NCBI GenBank assembly: GCA_016584305.1
Contig: JACEEZ010009492.1
Span: 292,428 to 356,427, forward strand
Direction of reading: 5' to 3'
DNA length: 64,000 nucleotides
DNA from: Chionoecetes opilio
Lineage: Eukaryota > Arthropoda > Malacostraca > Decapoda > Majidae
The notes below the pieces were generated by a model that saw only the letters and a list, made by a program, of their open reading frames with translations, was not told the DNA's origin and did not search any database. Made by a program: the position numbers and the translations under genes. Below, in pieces: positions 1-10,611 of the stretch. The number at the start of each line of letters is the position of its first letter. Position 1 is the first letter of the stretch.

Positions 1-213
1 AAATGGCGGAGGGTGAGTGCAGTCCAGTCATATAGGTACAGTATAAAAATTGGGGTTGTTTTTTGGGGGCTGGAACAGATTAATGGTATTTCAATTAATT
101 TCAATGGGGAAAATTGATTTGATATTACGAGCTCGATCAATTGAACTAATTAAAAATTGAGTTACGAGCTCGATCAATGAACTAATTAAACTCGTAAGCC
201 AAGGTACCACTGT
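1..213. repeat. Terminal fragment of a Tigger/pogo-like DNA transposon (family L)
   Basis: The segment repeats the phrase TTACGAGCTCGATCAA twice and ends in GGTACCACTG followed by TA and a short (TA)n run. A terminal inverted repeat starting CAGTGGTACCTTGG is typical of Tigger-type elements, so this is read as the right end of one whose left end lies outside the window. No coding sequence is seen in it. Confidence 0.5.
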
Positions 214-236
214 ATATATATATACACTGGGGTCCT

Positions 237-745
237 TTATAATGATGCTACGGTACACCGTTTAATTGGTAGTACGATCGATGACTGTAGGGCAAAAATT
301 GAGGATTGTAGAACGTTATGAATTCCCACCACCAATGCTCGAGTGTGACACACACAGCCGTATTGCAAGTGAAACCCAATCACAAAGGCGATCGTGATCG
401 AGAAAATTAATGGGGATAGTGACGGGTTATGTAATTCTTGGTTCTTTATTCTTTGGTATAGAGCTGTTACAAAGTTTTCATCTACTCGCCTTAGTGTAGT
501 CCTGTGAAGTAATGACAGATGTGGTAGCAGGCCAGTCTTTGTCAGGAAGGTACAGGTGGTGAGATGGATGACTGCTGGTCGTGGTGGTGGGGTGACTGCT
601 ACCGCAGCCAGCAGGGTGAGCAGATCAAAAGTTGACACGTTAAAAGCGAGGAAGTGGAAACGAGGACAGTGGAGTGTGAAGTGTCCATTGGTCTCCGGGA
701 CATTCCTGCAACCTTGCGGCTCATCTTCCACTCTGCTGTTGTTGT
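237..745 (-). pseudogene. LINE RNase H-region C-terminal fragment (I/Nimb-like)
   Basis: The minus-strand frame contains PETNGHFTLHCPRFH and then STFDLLTLLAAVAV, which parallels the better preserved fragment at 9360-9985 (PETIEHFLLQCPRF, SFDLPTLLAAAGV). That C-x2-C...H-x3-4-C tail follows the RNase H domain in I-clade non-LTR retrotransposons. Here it is diverged, lacks upstream domains and runs out into unrelated sequence. It is a dead 3' remnant, not a host gene. Confidence 0.55.
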
Positions 746-903
746 CACTTGACAACCCACACTCACCAAGGTATACAAACATGATCTACTGCAAGTTTTC
801 TTCTGTCAAGTTATATCTGGAGGGATTCTTAGGACAGGCTTAACTTCAATTTCATGAATTACACTACAATTAAGTATTATTGTGAAGATACACAGACACA
901 CAC

Positions 904-906
<3 letters not shown>

Positions 907-950
<44 letters not shown>
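907..950. repeat. (CT)n microsatellite
   Basis: Uninterrupted CT dinucleotides. The downstream 951-1389 holds only weakly pyrimidine-rich sequence in which I recognise no gene. Confidence 0.95.
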
Positions 951-953
<3 letters not shown>

Positions 954-1389
954 GAGTCGTGCGGCTCACTCTCACCCTCTCTCTTTCTCTTACTCCCTCT
1001 CCCAGCTCTCATACTCCAGCCATCCAAGATTTGAACCACCCGCCTCCTTTACAAGGGCTCATTTCATACACCCACACAGCAGCCACTGTTGAAAGCCTCA
1101 ACAACCACAACACTTTGTGTACCATTGTCCTCATCCACAGCGTTTATCTACTGAAAAGAAGCCATGTTCATCATGGCTAGCCAGAAGAATACATGGAAGG
1201 CAATTACAACGAGTAATATTAGTCAGTAATATAAAGTTCTTAAAACATCATTTTTTAAATATTTATTTACCTCATTTCAAGAAAGTTAGGGGTTTTTAGG
1301 GGTAGGTCCCAATTAAGTTTTCAACATAAGACCTAAAGTTGATATCAGGATTTTCTGCATAATGATATGCCCTATGGAATGGATCAGTA

Positions 1390-2142
1390 CAGGGAAGTCC
1401 CGAAGAGACGAGTAGTTAGGTCCACCTGGCATACTCGTAAAGCGAAATCTCGTATAGCGAAATACATAACTAACGGTAAAATATAGGTTTGGTTCCAGGA
1501 CCCCATCAAAGACATATTTTTCAAGCTAAAATAAACTATACCAAACACAACAAAAACACAGCGTCTATATTACCCACACTGTACTACCTATTCTGTAGAA
1601 AAAGCATTCTGAAAGAGAAAATAGCACACAAAATAACATAACTGCACATTAATTAAACATAAAACATGCATAACAAGCAAAAAAGACGTTGTACTGTAGG
1701 GGACGCCACGTGATACAAGAGAAGCTAGTGTAGAGGTCCCAAGGTTGGGGCCGCACACCTGCTAATTACCCCTAAAAGTCAGGCCACGCCATATGCTTAA
1801 TTACCCTTCAGGTCAAGCCTTGCTAGGGGTGACCTGGCTGCTGTCCCAAGGTTGGGGCAACACACCTGCTAATTACCCCTAAATGTCAGGCCGCGCCATA
1901 TGCTTAATTACCCTTCAGGTCACGGCTTGCTAGGGGTGACCTGACTGGGGTCAACCAAATCCCCCTTTGTCGAGCCCTGGAGTGGTAGGGCGCGCATTTT
2001 AAACTTGATAATTTTACTCACCCCAGTTTGAATGTCTTATCATTGGATTTTCGATCTCGTATATTGAAAATAGACCCTAATTTACTCAGCTTGTATCATT
2101 GATTTCTCGTATACCAAATGCTCGTATAACGGGACCTCCCTG
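1390..2142. mobile_element. Family A Tigger-like non-autonomous element, copy A1
   Basis: The element starts CAGGGAAGTCCCGAAG and ends CGGGACCTCCCTG, each end next to TA. It carries the family-A inner end with CTCGTAAAGCGAAATCTCG. Its middle (about 1735-1950) holds a tandemly repeated 125-bp unit containing CCCAAGGTTGGGG and GGTCACGGCTTGCTAGGGG, also present in copies A4 and A5. There is no transposase ORF. TA target and CAGGGAGGTCCCG termini fit the pogo/Tigger group of Tc1-mariner. Confidence 0.75.
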
Positions 2143-2158
2143 TATCGTTGTAGTGCCC

Positions 2159-2160
<2 letters not shown>

Positions 2161-2223
<63 letters not shown>
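2161..2223. repeat. (TA)n microsatellite between A1 and A2
   Basis: About 31 TA units abut the first base of element A2. Short ORFs encoding YIYIYI repeats here are artefacts of the dinucleotide. Confidence 0.95.
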
Positions 2224-2226
<3 letters not shown>

Positions 2227-3108
2227 GGAGGTCCCGTTATACGAGCATTCAATATACGAGAATCCGATGATACGAGATGTGTAAATTAGGGTCTATTTTC
2301 AATATACGAGATAGAAAATCCAATGCTACGACATTTAAACTGGGGTGAGTAAAATTACCAAGCTATTTACTAAAGTAAATTACAAGTTATTTACTAAAAT
2401 TATAAAGTAATTTACTGACTATATGATTTTACCTAAGGTGTACTGTACGATAATCAATCTGAAAATATGATAATTCTGGTGGCTCGGTACGACAATGTGA
2501 CCTACAAAAATTCACATCCCTGGACGATGTACAATGATTCAGATGCGCAGAGACGAGTTTGTGGGCAGTGGAAGAGGTCTGCGCACCCCTTCCTTGTCCC
2601 TTACCTATCCTACCCTCTCGAGTCTATTGTATCACGCGGCAGCACCGAGGATCTTTCCTCTTCCCCAAATGATCAAGGGGAGGAGGAAGAACTCTAACCC
2701 AGTCATCCCTGCAAACGCAGTCACCCCTGTTTTCTCTCGAGCCTCGGAGAGAGAAAACAGGGACTCTCAGCTGGCTATGTGCCAGCTTCCTGTCTCCCCA
2801 CACAACATTACCACTTGTGAGTGTTATGCATGTTTTATGTTTAATTAATGTGCAGTTATGTTATTTTGTGTGCTATTTTCTCTTTCAGAATGCTTTTTCT
2901 ACAGAATAGGTAGTACAGTGTGGGTAATATAGACGCTGTGTGTTTGTTGTGTTTGCTATAGTTTATTTTAGCTTGAAAAACATGTCTTTGATGGGGTCCT
3001 GGAACCAAACCTATATTTTATCCTTAGTTATGTGTTTCGTTATACGAGATTTCGCTTTACGAGTATGCCAGGTGGAACCTAACTGCTCGTATCTTCGGGA
3101 CCTCCCTG
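2224..3108. mobile_element. Family A element, copy A2 (inverted relative to A1)
   Basis: CAGGGAGGTCCCGTTATACG at the left and CTTCGGGACCTCCCTG at the right, each flanked by TA. The interior differs from A1/A4/A5: it has GATGCGCAGAGACGAG and a GATCAAGGGGAGGAGG stretch shared with A3 and A6, so family A has two internal subtypes. Open frames of 72-104 codons in the interior resemble no known protein. Confidence 0.75.
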
Positions 3109-3583
<475 letters not shown>

Positions 3584-3959
3584 TAAAACCCTTATAACTC
3601 GGCACTGTATAACTCGGAATTTGATATAACTCGGCAAGGCAAAGACAAAGTGTGTTTAAAAAAAAAAAAAAATATATATATTTTTATTTTTTTATTTTTA
3701 CATCTATGCCTATAGTGCGTGTAGGCAGTGAGCTCCAGGGGTGGGATGGTAGGCCCTGGAGGCTCACTCGAGGGCTAGTATGGTTGGCCCTCGCCCGTGG
3801 TGGCGCAGGCAGGATTCTTATAGTGACGCCTATAATTAGAGGCTCATGCCGCCCACCTGTGTCCTCCCATGCACTCGCAGTCGAAGGTAGAGTTAATGGA
3901 CAGGGCACGTGGGTGTTCTTAGGCCACTCGACGGTGCAGAAAGATTTCAAGTAGATTTA

Positions 3960-4030
3960 TGGGTCTCACTCGGGATCGAACTAGGGTCTTCGAGAACGCC
4001 ACTCGGTGACGCTAACCACTCTGCTCCCGC
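3960..4030 (-). repeat. tRNA-derived SINE-like segment inside B1
   Basis: Read on the minus strand, an A-box-like stretch (GCAGAGTGGTTAGCGTCACC) is followed about 35 bases later by a B-box-like GTTCGATCCCG. A second copy lies in B2 at about 31475-31545. It lacks a full acceptor stem, so it is a tRNA-derived repeat and not a functional tRNA. Confidence 0.5.
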
Positions 4031-4214
4031 CTCCCCTAAACTGCATCTCTTGGTTTTCACTCGGCATATCATGCCCTCACAACCTCTTGTGTGAACATGT
4101 AAACAGAAAGTCTGCAAAAAATAATGTATCTCGGCATATTGATGTTATAACTGCATCTCTTTGCTTACACTCGGCATATCCTCAGTCGCATAAAGTCGTG
4201 TTTTTGTCCTTTTG

Positions 4215-4803
4215 ATCTTTTCCTGCAGGCTCAGGCTCTTCAATTTCATTCCCTAACTGCTGGAGACACCCTTGTGTAATGGAGCTGACATCTTGAAATA
4301 CAGTATTGTATGATGTAATCCCAAAACACGTAAAATAGGTGGCAAATTAAAGCAAAGGTCAGGAACCAGCGTGTAGGCTGTCAGCTGCTGAGCCGTGTTT
4401 ATGTCGTCCAAGCACCGTCTTGGATACGAATTCCGTTTTTTGTCGAAATTGAAAAAGGATTGGTTTCTGCTTCAAAAACACAACAAGCTTGGTAGGAGCC
4501 GAAATAATAATCAATGCAAAACATTGCAAACAATATCACAAAGTAGTATAACACACATTTCAGCAAGTGTTATTGGATTGGGATTCGTAATCCAAGACGG
4601 TGCTTGGACGACAAAAACACGGCTCAGCCTACGCGCTGGATGCCGCTGGTACCCGACCTTTGCTTTACTTTGCCACCTATTTTACGTGTTTTGGGATTAC
4701 ATCACAGTACTGTATATCAAGATGTCAGCTCCATCACACAAGGGTGTCTCCAGCAGGAAGGGAATGAAATTGAAGAGCCTGAGCCTGCAGGAAAAGATGA
4801 AAG
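4215..4803. repeat. Long inverted repeat inside B1
   Basis: Left arm about 4215-4432, right arm about 4585-4803, spacer about 150 bp. Matching landmarks are TTTCCTGCAGGCTCAGGC on the left with GCCTGAGCCTGCAGGAAA on the right, and CCAAGCACCGTCTTGG on the left with CCAAGACGGTGCTTGG on the right. The start of the HTH frame lies in the right arm, so a broken inverted copy of that start is in the left arm. Confidence 0.85.
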
Positions 4804-4893
4804 TGCTGGCAAGGATGGATGCAGGTGCGTCCATGCGTGCTATTTGTGTTGAGTTTGAGATGAAATCCAGCACATTCTACCCGTTCACTAGTA
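4722..4893 (+). pseudogene. Tigger/pogo transposase N-terminus (CENP-B/psq-type HTH), truncated
   Basis: The frame begins with Met-Ser-Ala-Pro-Ser and has LSLQEKMKVLARMDAG, then RAICVEFEMKSSTFY. This matches the first helix-turn-helix of pogo/Tigger/Jerky-type transposases (basic start, LSLxEKxxVLxxxxxGxS, then a YxxxxSTxY-like turn). In a full transposase this would bind the terminal repeats; a second HTH and the DDE domain should follow. They are missing: the frame runs out just before nested element A3 at 4920. The upstream 5' part lies in an inverted repeat arm. It resembles, but is not the same as, the HTH at 32803. Confidence 0.6.
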
Positions 4894-4919
4894 AGTGTAG
4901 TTTTTATGCTTTTACAGTA

Positions 4920-6215
4920 CAGCGAGGTTCCGAAGATACGAGCACTTAGGTTCCACCTGGCATACTCGTAAAGCGAAATCTCGTATAACGAAACACATAA
5001 CTAATGGTAAAATATAGGTTTGGTTCCAGGACCCCTTCAATTTAATAAAAAAAAAAAAAAAAAAAAATAATAATAATTCAAGCTAAAATAAACTATTGCA
5101 AACACAACAAACTCTCAAACTCTCAAATATAGGGCTCTATATACCGCACCACCACACAAAACACAAAACACTGAATTAAGAGTGTGACAGCACAGTAGGA
5201 CAGAGCACAAATAAGTCACAATAAGCACATTAAGTAAACCAGCAAATCACTAAAATCGACTCACAAGGCACAATACACACATGCAACAAAGATGTTGTAT
5301 GTACTCTTGGGGACGCCGCGTGATACACTAGACTCGAGAGGGTTCGGTAGGTAAGGGACAAGGGAGGGGTGCGCAGACCTCTAACACTGCCCACAAACTC
5401 GTCTCTGCACATCTGAATCATTGTACATTGTCCAGGGTTGTGAATTTTTGTAGGCCACATTGTTGTACCGAGCCACCAGAATTATCATATTTTTGCACCT
5501 ATTTCAGCCGAAATCAGGTGTCATATAGGCTTGTAAAATGTTTCCACGAATGTGTGGGCAAGAAAGATACAGGCGCAAAGGAAGAAATTTGGCACAGAAA
5601 GTTATATTTCGTCTCTTAACTCATTGTCCAAGCGAGCGAAGCGAGCTTTTAGCATTTCTGCTAAAATTCGTAATATATTGTGCCTGGCGACATTAGTGCA
5701 GTGGCAAAAGTAGTGCATGTTCAGTGGAAATAAAATGTGTTCGTAGCCTTCACAACAACAGTGTCTTTTAGTGTCGCCGAGAGGCAGGCCGCTTGTGTTA
5801 GGCCTCATATAACCACTATAACTCATGTTTCTAATGCCGTTATAGGTGTTATTTAGAGTTAGCGTGGTGTTATATACGTGGTAGGGTGTGTGCGAGGTGT
5901 TAAATATGCCATTTCAGCCGTGGGTACAGAGAGGAGGAAGAATAACAATTATGAAATACCACCACCACCACCACCATCAGATTGATTAATTATCGTACAA
6001 CCTTAGGTAAAATCATATAGTCAGTAAATGACTTTATAATTTTAGTAAATAACTTGTAATTTACTTTAGTAAATAACTTGGTAATTTTACTCACCCCAGT
6101 TTGAATGTCGTAGCATTGGATTTTCGATCTCGTATATTGGAAATAGACCCTAATTTACACATCTCGTATCATCGGATTCTTGTATATCGAATGCTCGTAT
6201 AACGGGACCTCCCTG
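4920..6215. mobile_element. Family A element, copy A3 (nested in B1)
   Basis: CAGCGAGGTTCCGAAGATAC at the left and CGGGACCTCCCTG at the right, flanked by TA on both sides, sit wholly inside B1, so A3 inserted after B1. At about 1.3 kb it is longer than other A copies. It shares the A2/A6 interior and has an extra stretch (about 5470-5990) without a recognisable gene. Confidence 0.75.
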
Positions 6216-6487
6216 TACTGTATTTACATCTTTTTGTTTCTTTTTTTTACCCATATCAGAGGAGGACATTGCATAACTCGGCACATTGAATAACTCGGCA
6301 AGGGCCAGAGCCCCTATCGTGCTGAGTTATAAGGGTTTTACTATATATATATATATATATATATATATCGTTAAAAGTGATAGCTATTTCAGCGTTTATT
6401 ATCTTTTTAAAGATATTTTCTCTGTCTTAAGAGTGTCTTATTCTCTTTTGTAATCACTTGTATGACTTCGCCGTAGCTTGTCATTTT

Positions 6488-6531
6488 TGCTGTATCGTGA
6501 TTTCGGGTCTAAGAACCCTTCTTCAGCAACA
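6488..6531 (-). ncRNA. Hammerhead ribozyme-like motif, left arm
   Basis: On the minus strand: TGTTG, CTGAAGA, GGGT-loop-ACCC, GAAA, a short stem III region and ATA before CAGCA. Stem I can form with one G-U pair. The stem III palindrome seen in the right arm is broken here (TCACGA in place of TCGCGA), so this copy is probably weaker or inactive. Confidence 0.5.
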
Positions 6532-6840
6532 TGTGGAAGATGTTTTCTCCTCAGTTGTAGAGGTGAGCATGACTTAGTTGCGGAGTGAAGCGCTATTTAT
6601 TGATGAAGTCTGGCTGCCACGCAGCCTAGTGGGCGGCGCTGATTGGTAGATAGCTTTTGCTTCTCGTTGCTTTTTGTCTCCATGAGTAGGAGAGACAAAA
6701 AGCAACGAGAAGCAAAAGCTATCTACCAATCAGCGCCGCCCACTAGGCTGCGTGGCAGCCAGACTTCATCAATAAATAGCGCTTCACTCCGCAACTAAGT
6801 CATGCTCACCTCTACAACTGAGGAGAAAACATCTTCCACA

Positions 6841-6884
6841 TGCTGCTGAAGAAGGGTTCTTAGACCCGAAATCGCGATACAGCA
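6841..6884 (+). ncRNA. Hammerhead ribozyme-like motif in Penelope pLTR, right arm
   Basis: Stem I is TGCTG (6841-6845) with CAGCA (6880-6884). The conserved core CTGAAGA is at 6846-6852. Stem II is GGGT (6854-6857) with ACCC (6864-6867) around a six-base loop. GAAA follows at 6868-6871. A self-complementary TCGCGA (6872-6877) gives the very short stem III, with predicted cleavage after the A at 6879. This order is that of a type I hammerhead, and very short palindromic stem III is known for Penelope and retrozyme ribozymes, which may act as dimers. One unpaired A (6853) between core and stem II is non-canonical, so activity is unproven. Confidence 0.6.
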
Positions 6885-6887
6885 AAA

Positions 6888-7058
6888 ATGACAAGCTACG
6901 GCGAAGTCATACAAGTGATTACAAAAGAGAATAAGACACTCTTAAGACAAAGAGAAAATATCTTTAAAGAGATAATAAACGCTGAACTAGCTATCACTTT
7001 TAACGAGATCTGTCTCAGAGAAAATCTCCTGCCCGCATATATATATATATATATATAG
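6888..7058 (+). pseudogene. Penelope-like element ORF, N-terminal stub
   Basis: An ATG lies 3 bases after the ribozyme-like motif. The encoded peptide is lysine/glutamate rich (VITKENKTLLRQRENIF) and then has AITFNEICLRENLLPAY, which fits the conserved F-x2-C-x3-N-LLP-x-[YF] signature near the N-terminus of Penelope ORFs. The expected reverse transcriptase and GIY-YIG endonuclease are absent because the frame enters (TA)n and stops at 7056-7058. The left-arm copy of this start has lost two bases and is frameshifted. Confidence 0.6.
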
Positions 7059-7827
7059 GGAGGTCCCGTTATACGAGCATTCGGTATACGAGAATCCGAT
7101 GATACGAGATGTGTAAATTAGGGTCTATTTTCAATATACGAGATCGAAAATCCAATGATATGACATTCAAACTGGGGTGAGTAAAATTGTCAAGTTCAAA
7201 ATGCGCGCCCTACCACTCCGAGGCTGGACAAAGGGGGATTTGGTTGACCCCAGTGAGGTCACCCCTAGCAAGCCGTGACCTGAAGGGTAATTAAGCATAT
7301 GGCGCGGTCTGACATTTAGGGGTAATTAGCAGGTGTGCGGCCCCAACCTTGGGACCGCTGTCAGGTCACTACTAGCAAGGCGTGACCTGAAGGGTTAATT
7401 AAGCATATGGCACAGCCTGACCTTTAGGGGTAATTAGCAGGTGTGCGGCCCCAACCTTGGGACCTCTACACTACCTTCTCTTGTATCACGCGGGGTCCCC
7501 TACAGTACAACGCCTTTTTTGCTTGTTATGCATGTTTTATGTTTAATTTATGTGCAGTTATGTTTGTGTGTGCTATTTTCTCTTTCAGAATGCTTTTTCT
7601 ACAGAATAGGTAGTACAGTGTGGGTAATATAGACGCTGTGTGTTTGTTGTGTTTGCTATAGTTTATTTTAGCTTGAAAAACATGTCTTTTTTATTTTTTT
7701 TTTTTTTTATTGATGGGGTCCTGGAACCAAACCTATATTTTACCATTAGTTATGTGTTTCGTTATACGAGATTTCACCTTACGAGTATGCCAGGTGGAAC
7801 CTAACTGCTCGTATCTTCGGGACCTTC

Positions 7828-7830
<3 letters not shown>
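7058..7830. mobile_element. Family A element, copy A4
   Basis: Begins GGGAGGTCCCGTTATACG (the first CA is missing, the element abuts TATATA) and ends CTTCGGGACCTTCCTG before a long (TA)n. It carries the A1/A5-type interior with the 125-bp repeated unit. No transposase. Confidence 0.75.

Positions 7831-7915
<85 letters not shown>
7831..7915. repeat. (TA)n microsatellite
   Basis: About 42 TA units directly after A4 and directly before repeat M1. Confidence 0.95.
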
Positions 7916-8087
7916 TAGCCGCAAAGCTGCCCTCCGGGCGGACTTTTTAGCTAGCTCCTGCGGAGGGCTATTGGTGGGCCCTAGGCCCACCACCTGTGTT
8001 TGGTGGGCCTTCGGCCCACCAAACACAGACTCTCCAGATAGCCCCTTCTAGCTTTCCTGAAATCATGGATGTAGAAATGTATGTAGT

Positions 8088-8325
8088 AACGCCAACCCAT
8101 TCACCTCACCCCCAACCCATTCACTCACCCATTACCCATCACCCCCCACCCATTCACTCACCCATTACCCATCACCCCCCACCCATTCACTCACCCATTA
8201 CCCATCACCACACACCCATTCATTCACCCATTACCCATCACCCCAATCTATTCCCTCACCCATCACCCCACACCCATTACCCATCACCCCACCCATTCAC
8301 TCACCCATTACCCATCACCCTACAT
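8088..8325. repeat. Minisatellite, about 34-bp unit
   Basis: Tandem copies of a unit built from CCCATTCACTCACCC and ATTACCCATCACCCC, with small length variants. There are no unique spacers, so this is not a CRISPR array. Confidence 0.9.
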
Positions 8326-8512
8326 CAAGGTTTCCTCAATTCTCGTAACCCACTTTTTTTTCACAATTCTCGCTAATAGGCTGCTAAAAAAAAAAAAAAA
8401 AATGATCGGATCATCTCATAAGTGGGCTTAAAACCTTCCCCTGGTCGACCCAATTCCAAAACTGTGCCATATGAGGGGATTGCGCCACTGGGGGCGGCAC
8501 CTATCGCGGACA

Positions 8513-8563
8513 GACACACACACACACACCACACACACACACACACACACACCACACACACAC
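8513..8563. repeat. (CA)n microsatellite
   Basis: CA dinucleotides interrupted by two extra C's, in the tail of repeat M1. Confidence 0.9.
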
Positions 8564-8591
8564 TTTCGCTTATATTATTATAGAAATACAC

Positions 8592-9240
8592 GAGGGTCCC
8601 ACATATAACGAGAAATTGGTCGATAAACGAGGTCGTTTTATGTGAATTCGCTCTATGGGAACAACCTATAACCTATGGGAAAAATTGATATTGGCCGATC
8701 GGTCCTCCCGCCCATACCCGTACATTTATACTTGTTCACACCCATGCATACCAGAACATGGTATTATTTTACACTAGGATCGAAATGCCCTACACAATTG
8801 GGAGTATGGTTTCTGTTTACCTTATTAGATTCTAGGAAACATTCTTTTGGACTCACCCGTCAGGGTGGCATGGTTGGTAGAGTCGTGAGCTTGCGTGCAG
8901 AGTCCCTGCATTCGGTCAGCGGTTCGAGTCCACCAAGTTTGTCCTGGCGTGGTGGCGCTTTGTATAGTCAATAATGTTGTAGTTGGTACTTGCAAAGTGT
9001 CTAGATAGGATCAAAGTATATCTTATTCTTTTGGACTCAAACTTTTGGAGATAATGACATGTTGTTCTTAGGGAGGCGAGAGACAAGTGTTTGTTTACGT
9101 GCGGCGTGCCTCTCACTCTTCTTCCTCTTGTGACCTACATCGCCTCTGTTCTTCCCTTGCCGCGGACACTTTTAATGCAGATTTGGCTTTAGTTAGGAGG
9201 TTAAACCGTGGAATTAGGTTAGGTTAGTGACTCAAAAGCA
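8592..9240. repeat. Diverged K-type repeat (half copy) with TTAGG-like end
   Basis: From about 8756 the sequence matches one arm of the inverted repeat at 36711-37355: TACACAATTGGGAG, then a stretch ending CTTGTGACCTACATCGC. It finishes in GAATTAGGTTAGGTTAG (9211-9227), close to the telomere-like core of that repeat. The stretch 8592-8700 looks like an eroded Tigger-type end (ATATAACGAGAAATTGG). A SINE interrupts the repeat at 8856-9024. Confidence 0.55.
8856..9024 (+). mobile_element. tRNA-derived SINE with 15-bp target site duplication
   Basis: The insertion is bounded by identical 15-mers ATTCTTTTGGACTCA at 8841-8855 and 9025-9039. Inside are an A-box-like GGCATGGTTGGTAGAG and a B box GGTTCGAGTCC about 45 bases later. 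A perfect target duplication of this length is diagnostic of LINE-mediated SINE insertion. The element sits inside the K-type repeat, which is continuous on both sides. Confidence 0.8.
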
Positions 9241-9359
9241 AGTTGCCAAAAACCTGGCTTAACTCGATTGCGTGCCTCGCCAGAACTGTTGTTGTTGTTT
9301 TAGGGCTACGAGGATCCCTTGGGGAACACTATGAGCCCTGGTGATGTCCTATGATGCTA

Positions 9360-9985
9360 TCACAGGCGTGGTAGTTGACCTGTCCTCCTCAGGAAGGCAC
9401 AGGTGAGGCGGATGACGGCGTGTTGCCGTGAGGGGTGGACGCCAGCCGCCGCCAGCAGGGTGGGCAGGTCAAAGGAGGTGACTTTCAGGGCGAGGAGTTG
9501 AGACTGTAGCACTACACGGTGTGAGTGGAAGCGCGGACACTGCAGCAGAAAGTGTTCAATAGTCTCCGGAACACTCATGCACCAAGGGCAGTGGGGGTCA
9601 GGGGACAGACGGAGGCGATGCAGGTTAGCCGTGAGTATCGTGTGCCCCAGGCAGAGGCGGGTGAGGGTGACATCGAGGACGCGGGACTTTGTCCTTATCA
9701 ACGGCTGGGGGGAAGAGTCACTGCGGTATTGGCCCATGGAGGTGATGCGGAGGGTATCGCTGAGATTGTTGTTCCAGGTGGAGCGGCAGACTCGGGAGAT
9801 GAGGCGTTTAGCCGCAGAGAGCGGCAGAGGGAAGGGGGTTGTGTTTACATCTGTTAAGGCCATCCTGGCAGCAGAGTCAGCCACCTCGTTGCCTGGGATA
9901 GCAGCGTGAGAGGGAACCCACTGAAAGGCGATCTCCCAGCCCTCGATGGTAAGGAGAAGGGCTCTCTGGATGCCAGAACTGGCGG
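9360..9985 (-). pseudogene. I/Nimb-clade LINE: RNase H end and C-terminal zinc-knuckle-like tail
   Basis: Read on the minus strand, the frame has EIAFQWVPSHAAIPGNEVAD and SAARMAL, the C-terminal half of an RNase H domain (the WVPSHxGIPGNExAD block containing the last catalytic Asp). It continues into HCPWC...PETIEHFLLQCPRFH, the Cys/His tail found after RNase H in I-clade and Jockey-like non-LTR elements, and LTCAFLRRTGQLPRL near the end. Upstream reverse transcriptase and endonuclease are missing, so this is a 5'-truncated copy, the usual product of incomplete reverse transcription. It is relatively well preserved compared with its relatives at 237-745 and 13540-13870. Confidence 0.8.
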
Positions 9986-10097
9986 GGCCCGCTCACAGCT
10001 GATAACTTGTAAACACCAACGACGACACCAAACCACAATGACGTGTGTACCTTCGAATGGAAGCCATCAATAAATTACGATAACTGACGATATTGTG

Positions 10098-10155
10098 AAT
10101 GGCTTTAACGGACTCCTCCTCCCCCCCTTTAGTCCGTTATATCGAGGTTTGACTG
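10098..10155. repeat. Terminal fragment of family C element (C0)
   Basis: It ends TAGTCCGTTATATCGAGGTT then TGACTG at TA, identical in form to the family-C right end at 13174. The opposite end is not visible nearby, so this is a solo terminus. Confidence 0.55.
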
Positions 10156-10179
10156 TATATATATATATATATATATATA

Positions 10180-10605
10180 CAGGAGAACCTCGTTTATCCG
10201 GCACCCTCGGGGGGGAGCGCATGCCGGATAACTCATTTTGCCGTTGTTTTGAGAGTTACTCTTATGGAATCCCCCAAAATCCTTTTTTTTTTTTTTTTTC
10301 CATCACAAGGAACTGGCCAAGGGCACAACAAAAATGGGTAACACAAAGCCCGCTTAGTTGCCAGTCCCTATAAAGAAGACAGGTAGAGAATAAAATAAAA
10401 AAGTGGGGTGAGCCAATTTAGTTCGGGAGGTGTCTTGTTACTCTTCTTTTGAAAAGATGTAAGTCATAGGAAAGTGGAAAAACAGAAACAGGAAGAGAGT
10501 TCCAGAGTTTATCAGTGGGGAAAAAAAAAAAAAAGCCTGGGTCGATTAGTGCCGTTGTTTTGAGGCTGCCGTTGTTTTGAATGCCGGTTAAACGAGGTTC
10601 TCCTG
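10180..10605. mobile_element. Family D Tigger-like MITE, copy D1
   Basis: Ends CAGGAGAACCTCGTTTATCC and AAACGAGGTTCTCCTG, both flanked by TA. The interior contains the poly-T plus GGCCAAGGGCACAAC module that also occurs in H and D2, and in altered form near 15225. No ORF of note. Confidence 0.75.
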
Positions 10606-10611
10606 TATATA

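Larger units (their letters stand above)
6368..7037. mobile_element. Penelope-like element 5' ends in head-to-head inverted arrangement
   Basis: Two near-identical arms (about 6368-6682 and 6690-7005) form a hairpin with almost no spacer. The right arm reads on the plus strand as an untranslated leader, a hammerhead-like motif and the start of an ORF whose protein matches the N-terminal region of Penelope ORFs. The left arm is the same on the minus strand. Penelope-like retroelements are known for partial inverted copies and for hammerhead motifs in their terminal pLTRs. The right arm stops in (TA)n beside element A4; most of the ORF is absent. Confidence 0.7.
7914..8590. repeat. Interspersed repeat M, copy M1
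   Basis: It starts ACTAGCCGCAAAGCTGCCCT and ends in a CAGACACACA-rich tail followed by TTATATTATTATAG. The repeat at 32189-32775 begins and ends the same way (ACTAGCAGAAAGGGTGCCCT; ACAGACACACAGAC then ATTATATATATAG). The interior holds a minisatellite (8088-8325). I cannot place the family with confidence. Confidence 0.55.

Noticed and set aside
2467..2848. Open frames recurring in A2, A3 and A6 as a possible conserved protein
   Set aside because: The similarity is that of whole element copies. Reading frames differ between copies and there is no transposase motif.
7733..8051. Frames containing YIYIYI stretches here and at other (TA)n tracts
   Set aside because: A TA run is open in two frames; the flanks are transposon ends.
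8088..8325. Regularly repeated CACCCATTCACTCACCC resembling a CRISPR array
   Set aside because: Units are contiguous with no unique spacers, and the host is a eukaryote. It is a minisatellite.
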